Assembly (NCBI GenBank): GCA_934394515.1
Contig: CAKRRU010000043.1
Span: forward strand, 1 to 18,939
Length of the DNA: 18,939 nucleotides
Source: an uncultured Acetatifactor sp.
GTDB taxonomy: Bacteria; Bacillota; Clostridia; Lachnospirales; Lachnospiraceae
Direction: 5' to 3'
Part shown: positions 1-7,882 of the stretch, in pieces
Layout of the letters: each line of letters begins with the position of its first letter
Numbering within the stretch: the stretch's first letter is position 1
Translations under genes and position numbers: made by a program
The notes under the pieces: model-generated
What the model was told of the DNA's origin: nothing
The model's input: the letters and a program-made list of their open reading frames with translations, nothing else
Databases searched by the model: none

Positions 1-166
1 CCGCACCGATCACACCACGTAAGCCGCCGGTACCGAATTCCAGTTCCTTGTAAAAACGATCTTCCACTTCTGCTTCATTGTTACGGATTGCCAGAAGTTC
101 ATCCTTGGTCTTCTGGTCAAAATAATCATCATTCAACCAGAAATTCAGTTCGTCCATATAACTCAT
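1..166 (-). CDS. Alpha-phosphohexomutase (phosphoglucomutase/phosphomannomutase), N-terminal 55 codons only
   Basis: The reverse strand encodes 55 residues from an ATG at 166 before the window ends. They include the motif FGTGGLRG (residues 44-51), which is characteristic of the N-terminus of bacterial phosphoglucomutase/phosphomannomutase-type alpha-D-phosphohexomutases. The start is supported by an AGGAGG ribosome binding site at 175-180, 8 nt upstream. These enzymes interconvert hexose-6-phosphate and hexose-1-phosphate. Here the likely role is to supply glucose-1-phosphate to RmlA, encoded further upstream in the locus. The catalytic phosphoserine loop and later domains lie outside the window, so substrate preference (glucose or mannose) cannot be read. 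The gene is partial only because the window ends. Confidence 0.85.
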   Translation of the reverse strand, partial: MSYMDELNFWLNDDYFDQKTKDELLAIRNNEAEVEDRFYKELEFGTGGLRGVIGA

Positions 167-227
167 TTTCCTATCCTCCTGTTTTATCGCTATCATTCAA
201 TATCTTCAGTAAACGCTCTCCGGTGAT

Positions 228-256
228 ATTTTACCATAGATTGCCTTTACTGAAAA
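228..256 (-). promoter_or_regulatory. Candidate sigma-A promoter for the phosphohexomutase gene
   Basis: On the minus strand, TTTTCA (251-256) and TAAAAT (228-233) are separated by 17 nt and lie 62 nt before the start codon. The -10 sits in TATGGTAAAATATC, a 14-mer repeated exactly at the rmlB promoter. The -35 is only moderately close to consensus. The 97-bp gap before this gene shows no hairpin terminator, so read-through from the glycosyltransferase operon is also possible. Confidence 0.5.
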
Positions 257-263
257 GAATTAT

Positions 264-2333
264 TTAATGTCCGCTGACTGCCGGATCCTTCAGTGCATAA
301 TCACTGCGGTCCAGCGAGAAATTCGGATTGTAATACGGATCTCCCGCCTCCAGCTGCGCCTTCCATTTTTTGCGGAAATGTTCCGATTCCTTATTATAGC
401 GTTCGGCTTTCTCTCCCTGATCGTCCAGACCTCTGGAGATAGATTCATAATGGTACAGCTCCGCAAAAGGTGTCCAGACATTCAATAATCCCTTTTCCCG
501 TAATTTCAGGCAGAAATCCACATCGTTTAAGGAGATGACAAAGCTCTCATCCAGTCCCTGCACCTGCTCGTACAGACTCTTTTTCACTAAGAGGCAGGCA
601 CCGGTCACTGCCGTCACATTCTGTGTGTAGCAGAGACGTCCCATGTATCCTAAGTTCTGCACCGGGATCCTGTAATGGGTATGGCCGGCGGTGCGGTGCG
701 CACCCAGTCCGATGACAACGCCGGCATGCTGGATCGTCTTGTCCGCATAATACAGCTTCGCCCCTACAGCTCCCACATCCTCACGCTGTGCGTACATGAG
801 CATCTCTTCCATCCAGTTGGCGGTGATAACTTCCGTATCATTGTTCAGAAGTAAAATATACTCGCCCGTAGCATAAGATACCCCCAGATTATTCACTGCC
901 GAGTAGTTGAAATCTCCGTGATACGTCACTATGGAAATGCGTCCGTCCTCACTGTGCAGGACACCGCCGTCATGACCGCAGACGGTGTGCAGCTTACATC
1001 TTACTTCATAAGAATCCTCACCGGACAAGCCTAACAGCTGAGAATAATAGTCCTTGATTTCCGGCGTTGTACTGTTATTCTCTACGATAATGATCTCATA
1101 ATTACTCCAGGTACTGTTCTTCTGAATGGATGTGATACATCTCTTCAGGTCTTCCGCATGATCCTTATTGGCAATGACGATGGAGATCTTAGGATCCCCG
1201 AGGATCTGATACCGGATCCGGAATATTGTGGCACAGGCTCTGGTACTGGTGATCTGGAAATGCCTGAAACCGTGCTTTTTCAGATGATCTGCCACAGCGC
1301 CTTTTGCCGCCTCGATAGCATAAGGCTTCGCATCAATACTGGCCGCTGTACTGCCCTCATGGCTTCTCCAATAGTACATTAATCTGGGCACATGTACGAT
1401 TTTCTCTGCTCTGTCCGTGAGGCGTAAGATCATGTCATGATCCTGTGCGCCGTCAAAAGCGGTGCGGAACAGCTCCTCGCCTTCCAGCAGTTTTCTGGAA
1501 AAAACGCTGAAATGACAGATATAATTGTTGGCCCGCAGATTGTCCGGTGCATAGTCCGGTTTAAAGTGCATGGTCAGCATCTTATTAATATCATTTTCCT
1601 TAAAAGTCGTCTCATCACAGTACAGATAATCCGCATCCTGTTCATTGATTGCCTTTACATACGCATACAATACGGAAGGATGTAAAATGTCATCCTGGTC
1701 AAACAGTCCGATATAATCTCCCGTTGCCAGCTTATAACATTCATTCGTATTATAAGAGATACCGCCGTTGTGATCCAGATGCTTATATACGATACGACCG
1801 TTTGATTTTGCCGCATACTCTTTGCAAAGTTCTTCGATGTAAGCGTGCTCTGCGTCGGAACCGTCTGCCAGACACAGCTCCCAGTTCCGGTAGGTCTGAT
1901 TCATGACGCAGTCAAGCATTTGTATCTGGAATTCTCTCTTGTTATTCCAGAGGGGAACCAGAATACTGATTTTCGGCATATAGGGAAATACAGTTTCTTC
2001 CTCTGTTTTGCGCTGTTCTGCATTCGGAAAGCTTCCTGTGCCGTAAGATTCCATAAGTCCCTTCTGGTGCCTCTTGTTGCGGATCTTACGTAAAATATCC
2101 TTCGGTCCGCCGCAATGGGACAGACGGTCTTTCTGCCTCTGGGCAAAATGAATCACGCTTCGTGCCGGTCCCGTAGCCTTCCAGAATTTATTCTTTTTGA
2201 TCCGGTCCAGTTTGAACTGAAGATCTTCCTTTTCCGATTCCAGTACTACGATCTTATCTGCCAGATCCGCACATTTCTCGTGCTCTCTCTCGTAGGCTTC
2301 CTTATAATTGATCTCTGTATTGTTATCTGACAT
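264..2333 (-). CDS. Dual-domain GT2-family glycosyltransferase with N-terminal coiled coil
   Basis: This 689-residue cytoplasmic protein contains two GT-A glycosyltransferase units. Residues 10-48 look like a coiled coil, followed by a basic/aromatic stretch (FWKATGPARS, 50-59) often seen between such coils and a GT domain. The first GT2 domain (about 120-360) starts KISILVPLW and has the acidic metal-binding motif FDQDD (211-215) and a QDHD motif near 297-300. The second (about 382-640) starts KISIVIANKD and has LNNDTE (496-501), a GACLLV stretch and NDVDF (603-607), as in rhamnosyltransferase-like GT2 enzymes. It therefore probably adds two sugars, or one repeating linkage, to a polysaccharide. 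The second domain carries an unusual Cys/His-bearing insertion near 446-454. The ATG overlaps the previous gene's stop by 11 bp and has a GGAGG site just upstream, so translation is probably coupled. Donor and linkage cannot be deduced. Confidence 0.85.
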   Translation of the reverse strand: MSDNNTEINYKEAYEREHEKCADLADKIVVLESEKEDLQFKLDRIKKNKFWKATGPARSVIHFAQRQKDRLSHCGGPKDILRKIRNKRHQKGLMESYGTGSFPNAEQRKTEEETVFPYMPKISILVPLWNNKREFQIQMLDCVMNQTYRNWELCLADGSDAEHAYIEELCKEYAAKSNGRIVYKHLDHNGGISYNTNECYKLATGDYIGLFDQDDILHPSVLYAYVKAINEQDADYLYCDETTFKENDINKMLTMHFKPDYAPDNLRANNYICHFSVFSRKLLEGEELFRTAFDGAQDHDMILRLTDRAEKIVHVPRLMYYWRSHEGSTAASIDAKPYAIEAAKGAVADHLKKHGFRHFQITSTRACATIFRIRYQILGDPKISIVIANKDHAEDLKRCITSIQKNSTWSNYEIIIVENNSTTPEIKDYYSQLLGLSGEDSYEVRCKLHTVCGHDGGVLHSEDGRISIVTYHGDFNYSAVNNLGVSYATGEYILLLNNDTEVITANWMEEMLMYAQREDVGAVGAKLYYADKTIQHAGVVIGLGAHRTAGHTHYRIPVQNLGYMGRLCYTQNVTAVTGACLLVKKSLYEQVQGLDESFVISLNDVDFCLKLREKGLLNVWTPFAELYHYESISRGLDDQGEKAERYNKESEHFRKKWKAQLEAGDPYYNPNFSLDRSDYALKDPAVSGH

Positions 2334-4446
2334 ATTTTCCTCCGCGATCCGTTTTGCCTTTGTTTTCCACTACCATATATTTTCCCGTGTCATTCCACAA
2401 TCGTAATTTGCTGACACGGTTCACTGCCAATACTGCAAGGTGATATGTTCCCACCGGAAGCTGTTCTCCCTCACGGCTGACACAAAAACCTCCCAGCGCT
2501 ACATTCTTCTGATCCGGAAGGTTTTCCTCCAGTTCCTGACGGTAGGCGGGCAGAAGCTTCATGGACCATATTCTCTGGTCTGCGCTTTGCATTTCTGCCG
2601 GGATCAGCAATAAATACTTTTCATAGCAGGCATTATCATCTCCAAGGATCACGCTGTATCCCTGGATCCGCTCCGGTCCCGCCGTCTCCACGCGGGCCAT
2701 CAGGCAGTCATCCCTGCGGATATTCTGTAATTGTTCCGTCGCAGAACTGCCTGCAGTATTCGCAAACGGTTCCCATGCCGGTTCCTGCAACACATTCCGG
2801 TCTGTAAGATATGCCGGAACCACACGACTGTCCAGCCCTTCCCGGTTCAGTCCCTTCGGATAGAAAGGATCTTCTCCACGAAACTGCGGATGCATCTGAT
2901 AGAGCAATTCTCTCTCCCGGATCAGGCGCTGCATCTTTTCGGGGCTTTCATCGCTTCCCCGGCTTAAAGATTCGTAATGATAGGCAAAGCAGTCATTTAA
3001 TACCACATTGAAATATCCCATTTCAAGCAGCCGGAATCCCAGTTCCACATCATTGTAGGCTACACGCAGTGCCTCCCTGAAGCCTCCGGCTTCTTTAAAA
3101 ATTTCCGTCCGTATCAGTAAACAGGCTCCCGTTACCGCCACACAGTCCTGATCGTACCGGTTGCGTCCGAAATAGTAACTTCTGTCATCGTCCATAAATT
3201 GCAGCTTATGCACCGGTCCCACCGGCAGATTGACGATCCCGTCATGCTGTATTTTCACGGAGTCCGGATAATACAGCTTCAGTCCCACACTGCCGATATA
3301 AGGCATCATCGCTTTGACCACCATTTTATCCAGGCAGTCATTTCCGCACAATTCAATATCATCGTTTAAGAATAATAAGAACTTCCCGTCCGCCGCTTCT
3401 GCACCCAGATTACACATCCTGGAAAAGTTAAATTCCATAGGTTCATACAGATACCGGATCTTCGTTCCCCGTTCACGGACCTGTGCCACCAGTCTTTCTG
3501 TCTGTCTCTTATTTTCCTCACTGCTTCCGTTATCTACCAACAGGATTTCAATAGGAATATTACACTCCGGTTGTCCGGTTAAAGAAAGTAAACATTTTTC
3601 CAGTACGGAAGGATTATCCTTGGAGGGAATGATAACAGAGACCGTAAGCTCCCGCGTAAACAATTCTCCGGCCTCCTCCGCCGCTGCGGATGCGAGTTCA
3701 ATTGCCAGTTGCGGTGATTCCGGTGCATTCCTGTACTCTTCCCAGGGTGTCTGCTCCGCATCTCCTTTATCTGCCACATTGTCCGGTCCCTGGATTCCCA
3801 TGCCGTCTCTTCCGAAAGTTCCATGAAACAATACTTCTTCCATATGCCCGATGGAATGACAGTTCCTTGTAAAACCGCCTGCGGTCCGGAATAACCTGTC
3901 CATCAGCGGCCGGATCTCAGAGGCTTTGGAAAATACAACCTCTCTTCCGGTACTCTCATCCGATGTTACCGTTACGTTTTCTTCCGCCTTCTGCAGCAGC
4001 CTGCTCCGCACCGCAATAACACTTCCCACATAGAAAAAAGACCGGTAAGTATCCGGTGACCAACAGGGTTTGTACCAGGGAATACAGCGTTCCCCGTTTT
4101 CTCCCAGCAGATCTTCATCGCCATACACGATCTCTACTTCCGGATGGCTCACAAAATAGTCATTGATATGTTCCGTGACATTCTCGGAAAGTTCTCCTTC
4201 CTGCTGTCTCCAGATCACAAATTCTGCCAGTCCTGCTCTGCCCTGCTCTCCGGAAGCTGCCGCCCGGGTCTTTCGAACCGCCTGATCCTGCTTTGTTGCC
4301 CACTGTTCATAGGTCATCCGGCGCTCTGCCAGCTCTTTTTCATATTTTTTATCCTGCTGCGCAACCAGCAACTGCTTCACTGCTGTCCGAATACTCAAAC
4401 TGCTGCTCCCTTCCGCGTCATTTTCCGTGTCTGTTTCGCACGTCAT
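2323..4446 (-). CDS. GT2-family glycosyltransferase with a degenerate first GT domain and a C-terminal accessory domain
   Basis: This 707-residue protein has one intact GT2 catalytic domain at about 267-510. It begins TVSVIIPSKDN and carries LLVDNGS, LNDDIE (360-365), VTGACLL and NDVELGF, with HYES near 490. Before it, residues 75-210 resemble only the second half of a GT-A domain: YGDED at 108-112, then WYKPCWSPDTYRSFFYVG, which parallels the acceptor half of the neighbouring glycosyltransferase. The nucleotide-binding beginning of that domain is missing, so it is probably non-catalytic. Residues 575-695 form a separate, probably beta-rich tail that I do not recognise with certainty. The protein likely adds a sugar to the exported polysaccharide. 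The start has no clear Shine-Dalgarno sequence and probably depends on coupling to the gene before it, 10 bp away. The start could lie slightly downstream. Confidence 0.82.
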   Translation of the reverse strand: MTCETDTENDAEGSSSLSIRTAVKQLLVAQQDKKYEKELAERRMTYEQWATKQDQAVRKTRAAASGEQGRAGLAEFVIWRQQEGELSENVTEHINDYFVSHPEVEIVYGDEDLLGENGERCIPWYKPCWSPDTYRSFFYVGSVIAVRSRLLQKAEENVTVTSDESTGREVVFSKASEIRPLMDRLFRTAGGFTRNCHSIGHMEEVLFHGTFGRDGMGIQGPDNVADKGDAEQTPWEEYRNAPESPQLAIELASAAAEEAGELFTRELTVSVIIPSKDNPSVLEKCLLSLTGQPECNIPIEILLVDNGSSEENKRQTERLVAQVRERGTKIRYLYEPMEFNFSRMCNLGAEAADGKFLLFLNDDIELCGNDCLDKMVVKAMMPYIGSVGLKLYYPDSVKIQHDGIVNLPVGPVHKLQFMDDDRSYYFGRNRYDQDCVAVTGACLLIRTEIFKEAGGFREALRVAYNDVELGFRLLEMGYFNVVLNDCFAYHYESLSRGSDESPEKMQRLIRERELLYQMHPQFRGEDPFYPKGLNREGLDSRVVPAYLTDRNVLQEPAWEPFANTAGSSATEQLQNIRRDDCLMARVETAGPERIQGYSVILGDDNACYEKYLLLIPAEMQSADQRIWSMKLLPAYRQELEENLPDQKNVALGGFCVSREGEQLPVGTYHLAVLAVNRVSKLRLWNDTGKYMVVENKGKTDRGGKYVR

Positions 4447-4459
4447 TCTGAAATCATCA
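4443..4459 (-). promoter_or_regulatory. Possible termination-reinitiation relay (TGATG, mini-ORF, ATGA)
   Basis: The stop TGA of the methyltransferase/kinase gene (4457-4459) shares its A with an ATG that opens a four-codon frame (MISE). The TGA of that frame (4443-4445) overlaps the ATG of the next glycosyltransferase gene (4444-4446). No good Shine-Dalgarno sequence precedes either ATG. The arrangement could pass terminating ribosomes to the next cistron. That it works this way is inference; the overlaps are seen directly. Confidence 0.35.
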
Positions 4460-6529
4460 GAACAGTTTCTTCACAGCTCCTGCCATATCCTTTGCAATAC
4501 TCATGGGAATCGGTACGATCTCCATTTTCACCTGCAGAACATTCTCAGCCCTTCTGTCCAATGCATCCACACGGATCGTCATATTGGGATCATCCGTAGG
4601 AAATACGATACTGGGGTGTTCTGCCCCCTCTTCGGATTTCATGATCTTTCCGTTTGTTGCAAACAGCTTCTTATCCTGCACGGGAACCGGCTGACCATTC
4701 ATTGTCAGTTCCGCTATCTTGCAGACACAGGCACACATGGCCGGATCCAGGCGCAAATTATGGACATTGCCGTCAAAATTTACCGTAAAGAGCGCCTGCT
4801 TTTCCTCTACATAGACATTTTCCGGGAAATAGGAATTCTCTTCGGAAAATCCCTGACCATTGTCTTCATAGATCTGTACCCTGAGCTCGCCTTCCGTCTG
4901 TCGGAAACGTCCGATCCACTCCGCGGGCTTATAGATCTCGCCGCCTAAAAGATTGCGGATCTCCCCCATGGATAATTTCTGTCCGGTCACGAATTTCTGG
5001 AACTCCATCTCCTGCTCTCTGTACTGTCTCGCCACACTCTCCGTAATGCCCAGACGGTCCAGGATCCGGTCCAGTTCCAGTGCGTTGCGTCTCTCGTCCT
5101 CCAGCACATAACAATAGATTGCCCGGAACGCCAATGCATTCGTCTCTATGGCACGATCGAAGGTCCATTCATAATCGATCAGTGTCCAGCGGTCTCCGTC
5201 CACTAAAATATTGGCAAAAATCAGGTCAAAATCCGATACCGGCACTTCTTCCCCGTAGCCGACTCTCTCCAGATACTCCGCAAACAGGCTGTGGAATCCC
5301 TCCACATCCTGTCTGTCCAGGCATTCGTCCATCAGTTCCGACAACGGTCTGCCCGGTACAAATTCAAATTCCGCATAAGGAATACCGTTTTCTTCCCCCT
5401 GATGACAGACATTGACCTCCAGGCGTCCTCCCTCATAGCGTTTCTTTAGTTTCTCATAAGCTTCTGCCATATGGCGTACATGTGCTTGTGCCTCTTTGGT
5501 CAACGGATATTTCCGTACAGCACGCTGCCCCTGTTCATCTCTCAGGATCTCTGTGCGGATCCTGAACTGCTCCGCCCTGTCATTGGAATATCTGACATAT
5601 TTCAGGTCAAAAGGCTTGCCGAGCACAGCCAGATAGGAATTAGAAAATACTGAAAACAGTCCTTCCGCCACAATTCCGTCAAAAGCGCTCTTCTCGTCAA
5701 ACAACAGCATTCTGTCGCGGTCAAAATTCCGCATATTATTAGACAATTCTCCGTGTCCCGGAAGATATGCATCCGAGTAAACCGTAGTCATAAATTTATA
5801 ATCGGGATACGGATAATAAAAACTGCGTTCCTTCACACCGCAGGCATCAAAGATCTGTTCCAGCCTTTTTCTGGAGAAAGTCCGGACCACGCCTCCATCA
5901 GGGTAATTTTCAATACCGGAAAACCAGCTGCCCAGATGGTCTTCTTTACAGCCGGCAAAATATTTCAACCCATATTTATTCTCTATAGCGATCACGATCC
6001 GTCCGCCCGGTGCCAGATGTTTCTGCAGAATTTTCAAAAAATCTTCATAAGGCGTTTTCCCACCTATGTATGCCTGTCCGTATTCGAATACACCAATGAG
6101 ACAGATATAGTCATAATCCGCCGGCAGATCCGGTTCCACATCGGTAAAATTGCCTACATGGATAGTCACATTTTCACAGTCACTGTGGCGGTATGCATTG
6201 ATCAGGCTGCGCTTTTTCGACAGATCCACACAGGTTACTTCCGCTGCTTTCCGGGATAACGCTCCTGTAATGGCTCCGCATCCGCTGCCTACCTCCAACA
6301 CCTTTTCCGTTTTTTTCATCGGCAGGAAATCCACAATATTCTCTCTGAGTGCAGACAAATGATACAGTATCGGCCAGCTTTTTCTCTCCGCAATGATCCG
6401 GTCGTATTCCACGGTACTGTATTTTTTAACAATTTCTAAGATCTCGTCTTCCACACTGCCGTCACAATAGTAATCCTCTCCGGGATACTTTTCCAGATTC
6501 AGTGTCACTTTGCCGATGGTCTCTGTCAT
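4457..6529 (-). CDS. SAM methyltransferase / kinase-like fusion protein, WbdD-like chain-terminator candidate
   Basis: This 690-residue protein has a class I SAM-dependent methyltransferase domain at about 50-250, with motif I VLEVGSGCG (77-85) and acidic VDLSKK after strand 2 (101-106). A kinase-like region follows at about 300-480. It contains a possible ATP lysine near AVRK (337-340), a hinge-like segment FEFVPGRPLSE (388-398), a catalytic-loop-like DFDLIFANILVD (433-444; Asp435 and Asn440) and IDYEW (451-455) in the metal-binding position. Residues 540-690 form a third, unrecognised beta-rich region ending in an amphipathic-looking helix. Methyltransferase followed by kinase is the order in WbdD, which caps the non-reducing end of E. 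coli O9a polysaccharide. The adjacent gene encodes an ATPase with a Wzt-type C-terminal domain, the partner that reads such a cap. The start has AAGGAG 9 nt upstream and lies 3 bp after the ATPase gene. The alternative is a methyl/phosphate-decorating enzyme not linked to termination. Confidence 0.72.
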   Translation of the reverse strand: MTETIGKVTLNLEKYPGEDYYCDGSVEDEILEIVKKYSTVEYDRIIAERKSWPILYHLSALRENIVDFLPMKKTEKVLEVGSGCGAITGALSRKAAEVTCVDLSKKRSLINAYRHSDCENVTIHVGNFTDVEPDLPADYDYICLIGVFEYGQAYIGGKTPYEDFLKILQKHLAPGGRIVIAIENKYGLKYFAGCKEDHLGSWFSGIENYPDGGVVRTFSRKRLEQIFDACGVKERSFYYPYPDYKFMTTVYSDAYLPGHGELSNNMRNFDRDRMLLFDEKSAFDGIVAEGLFSVFSNSYLAVLGKPFDLKYVRYSNDRAEQFRIRTEILRDEQGQRAVRKYPLTKEAQAHVRHMAEAYEKLKKRYEGGRLEVNVCHQGEENGIPYAEFEFVPGRPLSELMDECLDRQDVEGFHSLFAEYLERVGYGEEVPVSDFDLIFANILVDGDRWTLIDYEWTFDRAIETNALAFRAIYCYVLEDERRNALELDRILDRLGITESVARQYREQEMEFQKFVTGQKLSMGEIRNLLGGEIYKPAEWIGRFRQTEGELRVQIYEDNGQGFSEENSYFPENVYVEEKQALFTVNFDGNVHNLRLDPAMCACVCKIAELTMNGQPVPVQDKKLFATNGKIMKSEEGAEHPSIVFPTDDPNMTIRVDALDRRAENVLQVKMEIVPIPMSIAKDMAGAVKKLF

Positions 6530-6532
6530 GAA

Positions 6533-7876
6533 CTATTTCTCCTTTTCCTCATCCCATACTTTGGTTTCGGAATCCATATCATAATATCCTACGGTGTTCT
6601 TGTCGGATACCACCGTGATATTCAAAGCATCATATAGTCTGTGATATACCTCAAAGGTATCCTGATTGTAACCTGTCACTCCCAGAGACAGCAGATATTC
6701 TCCTCCCTGCAGATTCATCTTCTGGGTGAATGTCACATTTTTCACCTGCCCCGGTTCCGCACTGTCCAAAAAGGCTTTTTCTATCATGGTATTGGTACCT
6801 GTAATTTCCACGCCGATGACATTTTTAACAGAAAAAGCAAAGATCGGCGCCGGGATATGTTCCATAAAGCGTACTTTCATATGAATCGTAAACATGCTGC
6901 CCTTCAGGATAGCATTCGTGGGAACTCCTCTGTCATCTGTGATATAAAATTCCTCGATCTGCGCCTGTTTCGTACCGTATTCCAGGGCATTGGGATTCTG
7001 CCCCTTTGCTTCCGCGGATGCTTCCGACGCGCCCGCACCCTTTTCACCGGCGGACTTTGCCGCCGCACGCTGCAGATCCGCATCATCCAGAAGGTTCTCT
7101 GATTCTTCCCCTTCGCTCTCCGGTCCTTCATACTGTCCCACCAGTACCCGCTTATAGGTATCGATCATGGCTTTGGGCTTGCCCTCTCCCAGGATATTTC
7201 CCTGGTTCAGCAGATATACACGGTCACAGTACTTACTGATACTACTCAGATCATGGCTGACGAATACGATCGTCTTGCCCATTTTTTTGAATTCTTCGAA
7301 TTTATGATAACACTTTGCCTGGAAAAAGACGTCTCCCACACTCAGTGCCTCATCCACGATCAGGATCTCCGGTTCAATATTGATCGCCACAGCAAATGCC
7401 AGACGTACAAACATACCGCTGGAATAAGTCTTTACCGGCTGGTATACATAATCTCCGATATCCGCAAAGCTTAAGATCTCCGGCAGTTTCGCCTCGATCT
7501 CTTTCTCGGAAAAACCCATCATGGTACCGTTCAGATACACATTTTCAATCCCGTTGTATTCCATATTGAATCCGGCACCAAGCTCCAGCAGGGCGGAAAT
7601 GCGTCCATTGACCAGTACTCTTCCGGAAGTCGGATTTAACACACCGGTAATGATTTTCAGTATTGTGGATTTACCGGAACCGTTGGTACCGATAATCCCC
7701 ACAGTCTCTCCCTGGTATATTTTCATATCCACGCCCTTCAGGGCATAATGAAGCTTGTGTTTTGTCTTCTTTCCAAAGCCGAAAGCTTCCTTCATTCTGT
7801 CCGAAGGCTTGTCGTATAATTTATAGATCTTCTGGACATTGTCTACTTCAATCGCCAGTTTTTTCTTTTCCTGCAT
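6533..7876 (-). CDS. wzt: ABC transporter ATPase for polysaccharide export with C-terminal Wzt-type carbohydrate-binding domain
   Basis: This 447-residue protein is the nucleotide-binding subunit of an ABC-2 polysaccharide exporter. Visible motifs are Walker A GTNGSGKST (63-71), the signature YSSGM (151-155), Walker B ILIVDE (171-176) and the H-loop VSHD (206-209). An Ala/Glu/Gly-rich linker (about 249-297) leads to a C-terminal domain (about 298-440) with the beta-rich look of the Wzt C-terminal domain. In E. coli O8/O9a that domain binds the modified end of the finished chain and licenses export. ATPases that export teichoic acid without cap recognition are often shorter, so the full-length tail is informative. 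It is followed after 3 bp by the methyltransferase/kinase gene, and it follows the GT-C-like gene by 6 bp. The permease partner is encoded at 9490-10482. The symbol is by family analogy. Confidence 0.85.
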   Translation of the reverse strand: MQEKKKLAIEVDNVQKIYKLYDKPSDRMKEAFGFGKKTKHKLHYALKGVDMKIYQGETVGIIGTNGSGKSTILKIITGVLNPTSGRVLVNGRISALLELGAGFNMEYNGIENVYLNGTMMGFSEKEIEAKLPEILSFADIGDYVYQPVKTYSSGMFVRLAFAVAINIEPEILIVDEALSVGDVFFQAKCYHKFEEFKKMGKTIVFVSHDLSSISKYCDRVYLLNQGNILGEGKPKAMIDTYKRVLVGQYEGPESEGEESENLLDDADLQRAAAKSAGEKGAGASEASAEAKGQNPNALEYGTKQAQIEEFYITDDRGVPTNAILKGSMFTIHMKVRFMEHIPAPIFAFSVKNVIGVEITGTNTMIEKAFLDSAEPGQVKNVTFTQKMNLQGGEYLLSLGVTGYNQDTFEVYHRLYDALNITVVSDKNTVGYYDMDSETKVWDEEKEK

Positions 7877-7882
7877 AAATTC

